Source: Emticicia sp. 21SJ11W-3 | GTDB taxonomy: Bacteria; Bacteroidota; Bacteroidia; Cytophagales; Spirosomataceae | DNA: 64,000 nt | Assembly (NCBI RefSeq): GCF_024138715.1 | Contig: NZ_CP092074.1 | Location: 1,922,001 to 1,986,000, forward strand | Direction: 5' to 3' | Shown: piece after piece, positions 27,285 to 35,124 of the stretch | Numbering within the stretch: position 1 is the first letter of the stretch | Layout of the letters: each line of letters starts with the position of its first letter | Made by a program: the position numbers and the translations under genes | Notes under the pieces: generated by a model | The model's database searches: none | What the model saw: only the letters and a program-made list of their open reading frames with translations | Told to the model about the DNA's origin: nothing

Positions 27285-28015
27285 GTACCTACCCATCGCG
27301 CGACAAAATCAGGTGCATAGCCATTGATGATGAGCCTTTTGCACTGGAAATTATAGCTGATGACATCAGAAAGATTCCATTTCTCGATTTAAAGGCCGTA
27401 TTCAGCAACGCGCTTGATGCAGCAGCATATCTTGATGAAAATACGATTGACCTTATTTTTCTGGATATTCAGATGCCTACACTTACAGGAACACAGTTTT
27501 TAAGAAAACTGGCCGTGCCCCCCCTGGTAATATTTACTACTGCTTATGAGCAATATGCACTGGAAGGATACGACCTTAACATTACAGATTATCTGTTGAA
27601 ACCCATACCTTTTGAGCGTTTTTTGAGAGCAGCCAACAGGGCTTTCGAACTTTTTATGCTGAGAGCAAAAGGTGCCGATTCTTTACTGCCTGAAAACCGA
27701 CAGTTTTTCTTTATACATTCAGAATACAAGCAGATAAAACTTTTTTATGACGACGTGCTTTATATTGAAGGTCTGAAGGATTACGTCAAAATATATGTCA
27801 GAGATACACCTAAGCCATATTTAACGCGTTTGAATCTGAAAACCATAGAAAGTAAGCTGGCCGACAATCGCTTTTGCCGTGTGCATCAGTCGTTCATTGT
27901 GGCATTAGATAAAATTACTTCATTTCAGAAAACCAGGGTGTTAATTAACCGGCAGGAAATACCCATCGGCCGTACATTTCTGGAAGTTTTTAAGTCAAAA
28001 TATAAAGAAATTTAG
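27281..28015 (+). CDS. LytTR family response regulator
   Basis: A 244-residue regulator paralogous to the one at 10.2 kb. The receiver domain has AIDDEP, the phospho-acceptor Asp in IFLDIQMPTL, FTTAYEQYA and DYLLKPIPF. The LytTR domain begins around residue 145, with VLYIEGLKDYVKIYV, FCRVHQSFIVAL and IPIGRTFLEVF. Translation is coupled to the kinase. The 21-bp repeats found in front of the cotH-like gene, the kinase gene and the TonB receptor gene are its most likely binding sites. Confidence 0.93.
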   Translation: MSTYPSRDKIRCIAIDDEPFALEIIADDIRKIPFLDLKAVFSNALDAAAYLDENTIDLIFLDIQMPTLTGTQFLRKLAVPPLVIFTTAYEQYALEGYDLNITDYLLKPIPFERFLRAANRAFELFMLRAKGADSLLPENRQFFFIHSEYKQIKLFYDDVLYIEGLKDYVKIYVRDTPKPYLTRLNLKTIESKLADNRFCRVHQSFIVALDKITSFQKTRVLINRQEIPIGRTFLEVFKSKYKEI

Positions 28016-28042
28016 ATGCTGTTTTCTGCTATATTTCATACA

Positions 28043-28070
28043 TCTACACATAAGCGTTAATTCTCTACAC
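28043..28070 (+). promoter_or_regulatory. LytTR-type repeat upstream of the TonB receptor gene
   Basis: TCTACAC at 28043-28049 recurs identically at 28064-28070, a perfect 7-bp direct repeat with a 21-bp period. The second copy runs into TACACTTG, one mismatch from a -7 element. It lies in the 123-bp gap between the regulator and receptor genes. Confidence 0.65.
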
Positions 28071-28138
28071 TTGCAAACAGGCCGGCATCCCCTTAAGCAG
28101 CAGCCTCGTCATTGACTGTGAACAAATCCTATGCCTGT

Positions 28139-30892
28139 ATGTCAAATAAACATTTCCGCATTCTTTTTCTTTTTATACTGATTGGCCTGACGGGGGAAAG
28201 CTTCGCCCAAAAGGCTATGAAACCCACACCTGGTAACCCTCTAATAAAAGACGAGTTTTTCAATAACATACCGCTTGTGGATGTGCTTGCTGCTATGGAA
28301 AAAAAGTATAAGTTAAAAATAGACTATGACAAAGAAGAAGTGAAACCTTACACTATTACCTACTGGTTTACCAACGAGACCTTTCTTGATGGTCTTAAAG
28401 CCGTTTTTAAGAAAGTGCCGCTTAAGTTTTATCTGGACGAAAACGATGTAATACACATAGCAGGTAAGAATAAAAAGATTGAAACCGTTGTTGACAGAAA
28501 ATTTGACGGGCAGCCAACCAGGGCTGATTTTACGCTCACGGGTAGAATTGTTGATGCTACCAGTGGAGAAAACCTCCCATTTGCCACGGTGGCTATTAAA
28601 GGCGCTAAGGCTGGCAGCCAGACAAATGTCGACGGGCACTTTACATTGCTAAAGGTGCCGACCGACACGGTAACGCTTGAGGTAAGCTATGTAGGTTTTG
28701 TTACCAGATTATTTCATCTGAACCCCAAATTAAACCTGGAAGACTTAAAAATTGAAATTGAACCTGCCATCGGCACGCTTGAAGAGGTTACTGTAATGGA
28801 GAAAAAAACGGAGGTACTAAAAGCAAATGAAATTGTAGGGATGATAAAAATGACACCCCGCAACATTGCCCGGCTACCCAATGTGGGCGAAAGAGACCCT
28901 TTCAGGGCATTTCAGCTCATGCCAGGCGTAAGTGCCTCAAATGAGTCGTCATCAGGCTTGTATGTAAGAGGTGGCACGCCCGACCAGACTCTGGTTTTAT
29001 ATGATGGCTTTACAGTATACCATGTCGACCATCTTTTCGGATTTTTCTCAGCTTTTAACTACAATGCCATAAAAGACATTCAGCTTTACAAAGGGGGCTT
29101 TGATGCCCGGTTCGGCGGGCGCATCTCTGCAGTGGCTGAAATTACAGGAAAAGAAGGTAACAAAAAGGAATTTAATGCCGGAGTCGACGTAAGCCTGTTG
29201 AGTACAAACGCCTATATTGAAACCCCGCTTGGAGAAAAGTTTACATTTTTGGTTGCTGGCCGCCGGTCGTGGAAAGGGCCATTATATAAAAAGCTTTTTG
29301 AGCGTTTTACTTCAGAAAACAGCAATCAGAATCAACCCGCTACTGGTTTGCCGGGTGGAAGTGGCAGAAACCCCTTCGGTTCTTTTGGTCAGCAACAGGT
29401 AGCCAGCTCGTATTTTTATGATTTAAACTCAAAACTCACTTACCGCCCAACCAAAAACGATATTGTGTCGCTGAGCCTTTATAACGGAACCGATAATATG
29501 GATAATTCCAGCAGCTCAAGCCTGACAGGTTTTGGCAGGCCGGGTGGCGGCTTTGGCGGTGGCCGTGGCTTTAATACAGCCACCAATGATGTTTCAAACT
29601 GGGGTAATCTGGGTGGAAGCCTGAAGTGGTCAAGGCAATGGGGTGACAAATTTTACAGCAATGCTTTAATAAGTTATTCTAATTATTATAGCAACCGCGA
29701 TAACAGCCGCCTGATGACCATAACCAGAGACAGCGTAGACCGCGATGTTCGTATAGGACAGATAGAAGATAACAATTTGTCTGACGTAACAGCCAAAATG
29801 GATTTTGAATGGAAACTTCTTCCCAATAATCAGCTTGATTTCGGATGGCAGGCTACCCGCAATAATATTAAATATACATACAGCCAGAATGACACCATCA
29901 AGGTGTTAGACAGAAACGATACAGGCAGTACTTACACCGCTTATGTGCAAGACCAGATAAAGATTTTTGGTTCGCGCTTGCATATCAATCCGGGTATTAG
30001 AATGACCTATTTTGATGTAACTCAAAAAAACTATTTTGAGCCCAGGTTCTCAGCTAATTTTAACTTAACCCAAAAACTGAAACTTAAAGGAGCAGCCGGT
30101 ATTTATTACCAGTTTGTGAAGCAGATTAACCGCGAGGATATTTCACAGGGTAACCGGAATTTCTGGGTGTTGTCTAATTCTTCAACACTTCCGGTTACCC
30201 GCTCCAAACATTTAATTCTGGGAGGTAGCTATGAAACATCAGACTACCTCATCGATGTAGAGTTCTATCAGAAAAAAAGTACCGATGTTACAGAATATAC
30301 ACTAAGGTTTGTACCGCAGCTTAACCGCATGTTGGCAGCCAGTGAAACATTCTTTAACGGCGACGAAACCATTAATGGTGTGGATGTACTGATTCAGAAG
30401 AAATTTGGTGATTTTAATGGCTGGATTGGCTACACCCTGGCCGAGGCAAAGCGCAAAATATCGGCTTTCTCAGATAAGCCGTACTATTCAGATCAGGACG
30501 TACGCCATCAGTTCAAGATAGTGGGTTCTTACAAATATAAAAAGTGGGATTTTGCCGCAACCTGGATTTACTCAACCGGCAGGCCTTATACCTCTATACT
30601 TGGGGCATATCAGGTTACTCTTCTTGATGGCACCGTCAGAAACTTTACGAATCCGTCAGATAAAAACGCCAACCGGTTTCCTGCGTATCACCGCATGGAT
30701 GTATCGGCCACTTACAATTTTAGCCCGAGGTTTAACGTAGGGTTCTCGGTTTTCAATCTGTATAACCGAACCAATGTCTGGTATAAGCGATTCCAGGTTA
30801 TTACTGACGACGACCTGACGATTCTTCAGACCACCAATGTAAATTATCTGGGTTTTACGCCTAATGTCACCATAACCTGGAAACTTAAATGA
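28139..30892 (+). CDS. TonB-dependent receptor with N-terminal STN-like and carboxypeptidase-like domains
   Basis: A 917-residue outer-membrane receptor. A signal peptide ends near ESFAQ; then a secretin/TonB short N-terminal-like domain (about 40-115), a carboxypeptidase-regulatory-like domain (about 130-215, GRIVDATSGENLPFATVAIKG), the plug (about 240-350, with LYVRGGTPDQTLVLYDG and DARFGGRISAVAEI) and a barrel containing a Gly-rich loop (about 455-475). The last residues are ITWKLK. It overlaps the DUF4249 lipoprotein gene by 4 bp, a pairing often seen in Bacteroidota. The STN-like domain usually contacts an anti-sigma factor, but here a LytS/LytTR pair stands upstream instead. Substrate unknown. 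Confidence 0.9.
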   Translation: MSNKHFRILFLFILIGLTGESFAQKAMKPTPGNPLIKDEFFNNIPLVDVLAAMEKKYKLKIDYDKEEVKPYTITYWFTNETFLDGLKAVFKKVPLKFYLDENDVIHIAGKNKKIETVVDRKFDGQPTRADFTLTGRIVDATSGENLPFATVAIKGAKAGSQTNVDGHFTLLKVPTDTVTLEVSYVGFVTRLFHLNPKLNLEDLKIEIEPAIGTLEEVTVMEKKTEVLKANEIVGMIKMTPRNIARLPNVGERDPFRAFQLMPGVSASNESSSGLYVRGGTPDQTLVLYDGFTVYHVDHLFGFFSAFNYNAIKDIQLYKGGFDARFGGRISAVAEITGKEGNKKEFNAGVDVSLLSTNAYIETPLGEKFTFLVAGRRSWKGPLYKKLFERFTSENSNQNQPATGLPGGSGRNPFGSFGQQQVASSYFYDLNSKLTYRPTKNDIVSLSLYNGTDNMDNSSSSSLTGFGRPGGGFGGGRGFNTATNDVSNWGNLGGSLKWSRQWGDKFYSNALISYSNYYSNRDNSRLMTITRDSVDRDVRIGQIEDNNLSDVTAKMDFEWKLLPNNQLDFGWQATRNNIKYTYSQNDTIKVLDRNDTGSTYTAYVQDQIKIFGSRLHINPGIRMTYFDVTQKNYFEPRFSANFNLTQKLKLKGAAGIYYQFVKQINREDISQGNRNFWVLSNSSTLPVTRSKHLILGGSYETSDYLIDVEFYQKKSTDVTEYTLRFVPQLNRMLAASETFFNGDETINGVDVLIQKKFGDFNGWIGYTLAEAKRKISAFSDKPYYSDQDVRHQFKIVGSYKYKKWDFAATWIYSTGRPYTSILGAYQVTLLDGTVRNFTNPSDKNANRFPAYHRMDVSATYNFSPRFNVGFSVFNLYNRTNVWYKRFQVITDDDLTILQTTNVNYLGFTPNVTITWKLK

Positions 30893-31755
30893 GAAACACA
30901 AAGATGAAAAAGATATACCAATTAATAGTGTTTACAACGCTGCTTACCACTGTAGTAAGTTGCACCGACACCAATACTGTTGTAAACCCCGGCGAAAAAC
31001 CAATTGTAGAGGCTTATCTGGCACCGGGGCATCGGGTAAGCATGAAAGTATATACCGAGATTCCGTATGCCGAGACCTCTGAGGGTGTCTCGGAGCCTAT
31101 CAATGACCTAAGCATTAAAATTACAGGTAGTAACGGGAAGGTCTTTATACTTAAATCAGAAGGCAATGGGGTGTACACATCCGCAGACAGTGAATTAATT
31201 CAAGAACCCCCCGTTAAGTATAAAATGGAGTTTGATTACAAGGGCAGAACAATAAGTGCAGAAACAGACATACCCGAAAAGCCGGTTGGGATGGCTATCA
31301 GTACAAATGAAATTTCCAGAACGCAGATAAACTTATCTGGTGGTGGGTTCCCCGGCGGCGGTGGCTTGGGCGGTGGTTTTAATAACACACCTATAGAGTT
31401 ATCATGGAGCAACCCCGATAACGTTTATCATTTTATTGCTCTGGAAAACACCGAAACTGAGCCCGTTCAAATCATTATTCCGCCGTCCGGGTCAGAGTTT
31501 CCGACTATCCGTTTTAGAATTTCAAATGAACCAGTCCTGGGCACCCATAGCAATATTCAGCCCCAGAGCCTCGAGTACTTCGGCAATTATGATGTAATAC
31601 TTTACCGTATCAATCCAGATTATTCGGCTTTGTACCAATCAAGCGGAACAACCACTCAGAACCTGAGCACACCGCCTTCAAGTATTACCAACGGGCTGGG
31701 CGTATTTACCGGTATAAATGCCGACACCCTTAAGTTATTAGTAAAGAAGAATTAA
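30889..31755 (+). CDS. DUF4249 family lipoprotein
   Basis: A 288-residue lipoprotein; the signal ends in TTVVSC, with the Cys near residue 24. The mature N-terminal part resembles DUF4249 (PF14054): PIVEAYLAPGHRVSMKVY, then INDLSIKITGSNGKVF and KYKMEFDYKGRTISAETDIP. A Gly-rich stretch (GGGFPGGGGLGGGF) sits near residue 155. Partner of the upstream TonB receptor, with which it overlaps by ATGA; a second ATG 15 bp later directly before the signal peptide is an alternative start. Function unknown, presumably ligand capture or support of the receptor. Confidence 0.82.
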   Translation: MRNTKMKKIYQLIVFTTLLTTVVSCTDTNTVVNPGEKPIVEAYLAPGHRVSMKVYTEIPYAETSEGVSEPINDLSIKITGSNGKVFILKSEGNGVYTSADSELIQEPPVKYKMEFDYKGRTISAETDIPEKPVGMAISTNEISRTQINLSGGGFPGGGGLGGGFNNTPIELSWSNPDNVYHFIALENTETEPVQIIIPPSGSEFPTIRFRISNEPVLGTHSNIQPQSLEYFGNYDVILYRINPDYSALYQSSGTTTQNLSTPPSSITNGLGVFTGINADTLKLLVKKN

Positions 31756-31781
31756 AATGGTTACAGGTTAGATAGTCTATG

Positions 31782-31816
31782 AAAGGGTTGGCATTGGTTT
31801 TGCCAGCCCTTTATTT
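31782..31816 (+). terminator. Terminator of the receptor-DUF4249 operon
   Basis: AAAGGGTTGGCA (31782-31793) pairs with TGCCAGCCCTTT (31801-31812) around a 7-nt loop, one G-U or mismatch, with a T-rich tail. Confidence 0.8.
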
Positions 31817-31947
31817 TATGTTATTGTTAAGCAATTACTATTTTGGGTTGGTTTGTTGCCTTTTCTGAAAATCTATTATTTACTTTGCGCTGTCAGATAT
31901 ACAATTTCTGAAACATTCAATTTTCAACAAAACCAACACCATTAACT

Positions 31948-32790
31948 ATGAGACTCAGTTGTTTAGTTCTTTTTTTTGGTATGCTTGCCACATCAACAAG
32001 CTATTCGCAAAAAAACACCCCGCTTGTAATAGCCACTTATAATCTGCGTTATAATACACCAAACGATGGCGTTAATGCCTGGCCTAACAGAAAAGAGTTT
32101 GTTAAGGCGCTTATCGGTTTTCATGAGTTTGATATTTTCGGAACACAGGAAGGTTTAAGAGTACAACTGGATGATATTGCCGAAATGAAGGATTTTGCGT
32201 TTATCGGCAAAGGCCGCGATGACGGTGATAAAGCAGGAGAACACTCGGCAATTTTCTATAAAAAATCAAGATTCAAAGTGTTGAAATCTGGTGATTTCTG
32301 GTTGAGTGAAACTCCTGATAAACCCGGAAAAGGCTGGGATGCCACCTGCTGCAACAGAATATGCTCATGGGCCAAGTTTCAGGATTTAACCACCCGGAAA
32401 AGCTTTTATTTCTTTAGCGTACACTTTGACCACCAGGGGGTTGAGGCGCGCAGGCAGTCAGGCAAACTAATGGTTAAAAAAATTAAGGAAATTGCCGCTG
32501 ACGCACCAGCTATTTGTACAGGCGACTTTAATTCAACCCCGGAAACGGAACAAATTAAAGAAATACAAACCCTTTTGAACGACGCCCATAATGTAACTAT
32601 TATGCCTCCGTACGGCCCTGAGGGTACATTTAATGCATTTAAGTTTGATGCCCCAATGAATAACAGAATTGACTACATTTTTGTAGATAAAAAAATAAAG
32701 GTGCTGAAATACGGTGTACTTACCGATGCCAAAGAACAACGGTATCCGTCAGACCACCAGCCTGTTGTTATAAAGGCACTTATTGACTGA
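31948..32790 (+). CDS. Secreted endonuclease/exonuclease/phosphatase family protein
   Basis: A 280-residue exported member of the EEP superfamily. A signal peptide (about 20 residues, ending near SYSQ) precedes the standard motifs: TYNLRYNTPNDG, FGTQEG with the metal-binding Glu, VHFDHQG, CTGDFNSTPE and the terminal SDHQPVV with the catalytic Asp-His. Bacteroidota relatives are generally exported and of uncertain substrate (phosphodiester, possibly sphingomyelin or nucleic acid). Monocistronic, with a clear terminator. A near-consensus -7 (TTACTTTG, 31880-31887) with TTG 21 bp upstream precedes it. Confidence 0.92.
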   Translation: MRLSCLVLFFGMLATSTSYSQKNTPLVIATYNLRYNTPNDGVNAWPNRKEFVKALIGFHEFDIFGTQEGLRVQLDDIAEMKDFAFIGKGRDDGDKAGEHSAIFYKKSRFKVLKSGDFWLSETPDKPGKGWDATCCNRICSWAKFQDLTTRKSFYFFSVHFDHQGVEARRQSGKLMVKKIKEIAADAPAICTGDFNSTPETEQIKEIQTLLNDAHNVTIMPPYGPEGTFNAFKFDAPMNNRIDYIFVDKKIKVLKYGVLTDAKEQRYPSDHQPVVIKALID

Positions 32791-32807
32791 AAAACCAATA
32801 TCGCCGG

Positions 32808-32849
32808 AAAAAGAGGTCATTCCCTGCAAGGGTCAATGACCTCTTTTTT
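32808..32849 (+). terminator. Terminator of the EEP-family gene
   Basis: AAAAAGAGGTCATT (32808-32821) pairs perfectly with AATGACCTCTTTTT (32835-32848), a 14-bp stem with T-tail. Confidence 0.88.
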
Positions 32850-32880
32850 CAATTCCGCGATTAATTTTTCCTGCAATCGT

Positions 32881-32888
32881 TAGTTTTG
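32881..32888 (+). promoter_or_regulatory. -7 element of the DUF3857 operon
   Basis: TAGTTTTG matches TAnnTTTG about 100 bp before the first DUF3857 gene. No clear TTG occurs at the -33 distance. Confidence 0.4.
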
Positions 32889-32991
32889 TGATGCCTGAAA
32901 ATAAAAAAATACTGATTCTTTTGATGTCTTTGGATAATTACCTGATATTTGCCGCATGCTAATGACTAACCACCCATTATCCTCAATTTTT

Positions 32992-34986
32992 ATGAAGCGC
33001 ATTGCTGTTTTACTACTGCTTTCTACTTTTTCACATTTAGTTTTTTCGCAGATCCAGGTGCCCAATGTTAAATTTGGGGTTTATAGTTTACCTGAACTGG
33101 AAATGAAAACCTATGCCAAGGACTCAACAGCCGAGGCCGTTGTACTTTATGATTTTGCCGACTATTCCTACACATTTCAGGACAATATACCAGTAGTGGC
33201 TTATAATTTTCATAAGCGCATAAAGATTCTAAAGAAGTCAGGGCTTGAAAGAGGCACAATGACAATTCCTTTCAGATTTGAATCATCAATGGAAAGGCAG
33301 GAGCTGGTGCGGAATATTAAAGGCATGACCTACAACCTTGAGAACGGCACAGTTCAAATTACAGAATTGACCAGTAAGTCAATCTTTGAGGAAAAAACAT
33401 CCAACAATACCCGTGAAATGAAAATCATATTTCCACAGGTAAAAGAGGGTTCGGTTATTGACCTCAGCTATTCCATCGAATCTCCTTTATGGTATTTTTT
33501 ACGTAACTGGTCATTTCAGCAAGACATACCAGTGGCATGGAGTGGTATTAAAGCTACAATACCGGGTTATTTTGATTTCAAACTTACCTACTTTGGTTAT
33601 CATCCTTTTGCCATTAAAGAAGTAAAAGAGGGTAAATCAGTCTTTATTACACGAGTTACGCCTTTAGGAGAAGAAATAAAAGACCCTTATCTGGCATATC
33701 ATTTTGCCATGAAAGACCTGCCTGCCTTAAGACCTGACGATTTCATGACTACCGTAGAAGACTACAGGAGTTCGATAGATTTTGAGCTTGCCCGGACGGT
33801 TTTCCCAACCACCGGAGAGCGCGTTTATTCTGTAACCTATAAAGACCTTACAAAAACACTTTTGGAAGAAAGTAATTATGGTGTAGCTATCAGGAAATTT
33901 GGTAAAACTGCCAAAAAAATTGCCGCCGAAATAACAGCAAAAGCAGCTTCAAAAGATTCAATGGCAATTATTGGTGCGGCTTATGATTATATTAGAAACA
34001 CCGTCAACTGGAATGGCGAAAACCGCATTGTTGTTACAGCAAAACTAGACCAGATATATGAAAAAAAACAGGGCACATCAACAGAAATAAATCTTATTCT
34101 GGTTGCTGTGTTGAATGAGCTGGGCTACGACAGTAATCCTGTATTGTTAAGCACCAGGGCACATGGTAAAGTGCTTACCGAAATAGCGCTCATAGACCGT
34201 TTTAATTATAGCGTTGCTCATATTATGGTTAATGGCAAAGATTTTTTGCTTGATGCCAGCGACAGATACGTAAAAATGAATATGCTGCCTAAACGATGCC
34301 TGAACGAACGTGGCTGGCTTGTATCAAAAAATCCAAAATGGGTTTCACTGGCTCCTAACGGACGAAAGCAAAGTACCATTGAATTAGTATTTGATATAGC
34401 TGAAGACCAGCAGTTGAAAGGTTACTTTACTGAAACTTTTTATGGATATGGAAGTAGTGAAAGGAAAGCCGAGATTGATGAGGAAGGCAGTGAGAAATAC
34501 ATAGAAAAACTAAAAGCTCAATTTACACAGTTTGAGAATCCTTCCTTTTCATTAAAGGAAAGTGAAAGTGGAGACGCCAGATTACATTGCAAAACCACCA
34601 TTAACGAGGCCTATTCTATTGCCGGTGACAGGATATTCATGCAGCCACTTTTATGGAAAGCCCAAAGTAAAAACCCGTTTATGCAGTCAGAAAGACGGTA
34701 TCCAGTTGATTTTGGATACGGTATTCAGGAGACAATTATGGCAAGATATACTATTCCTCAGAATTACACTGTAGAAAGCCTGCCCACTTATATGAATATC
34801 TATCTGCCTAACAATAAGGGGAAATATCTTTTTATGATAAAGGCCGAAAACGGAGTAATTGAATTAACAAGCCAGTTGTTGATTGCAAAATCAGTTTTTT
34901 CTTCGGATGAGTACTTTGAGCTGAAAGAGTTATTTACTAAAATGATGGCTAAACAGGGCGAGCAGATTGTTTTAAAGAAGAAGTAA
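32992..34986 (+). CDS. DUF3857/transglutaminase-like protein 1, catalytic Cys absent
   Basis: A 664-residue exported protein with signal peptide MKRIAVLLLLSTFSHLVFSQ. The N-terminal half is the DUF3857 domain (about 60-230, IKILKKSGLERGTMTIPF and GSVIDLSYSIESP). The middle is a transglutaminase-like fold, but where active members have GxC the sequence reads QGTSTEINLILVAVLNELG, with no Cys; the His (FNYSVAHIM) and Asp (FLLDASD) remain. The C-terminal part is DUF2569/DUF3858-like beta structure. So it is likely a non-catalytic binding protein of the periplasm. It leads three homologous genes in tandem. Confidence 0.88.
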   Translation: MKRIAVLLLLSTFSHLVFSQIQVPNVKFGVYSLPELEMKTYAKDSTAEAVVLYDFADYSYTFQDNIPVVAYNFHKRIKILKKSGLERGTMTIPFRFESSMERQELVRNIKGMTYNLENGTVQITELTSKSIFEEKTSNNTREMKIIFPQVKEGSVIDLSYSIESPLWYFLRNWSFQQDIPVAWSGIKATIPGYFDFKLTYFGYHPFAIKEVKEGKSVFITRVTPLGEEIKDPYLAYHFAMKDLPALRPDDFMTTVEDYRSSIDFELARTVFPTTGERVYSVTYKDLTKTLLEESNYGVAIRKFGKTAKKIAAEITAKAASKDSMAIIGAAYDYIRNTVNWNGENRIVVTAKLDQIYEKKQGTSTEINLILVAVLNELGYDSNPVLLSTRAHGKVLTEIALIDRFNYSVAHIMVNGKDFLLDASDRYVKMNMLPKRCLNERGWLVSKNPKWVSLAPNGRKQSTIELVFDIAEDQQLKGYFTETFYGYGSSERKAEIDEEGSEKYIEKLKAQFTQFENPSFSLKESESGDARLHCKTTINEAYSIAGDRIFMQPLLWKAQSKNPFMQSERRYPVDFGYGIQETIMARYTIPQNYTVESLPTYMNIYLPNNKGKYLFMIKAENGVIELTSQLLIAKSVFSSDEYFELKELFTKMMAKQGEQIVLKKK

Positions 34987-35124
34987 AACCGGCAGGTTTT
35001 TCAAGGGGCTTTATTACATTTTGTTTCATTTTTTATTATCGCAAACTTTTATGAAGAAATTACTATTACTGCTGGAACTAGCTGTGCAAATCTGGTTTAT
35101 GCGCAAAAAAATACAGAACCTGTA

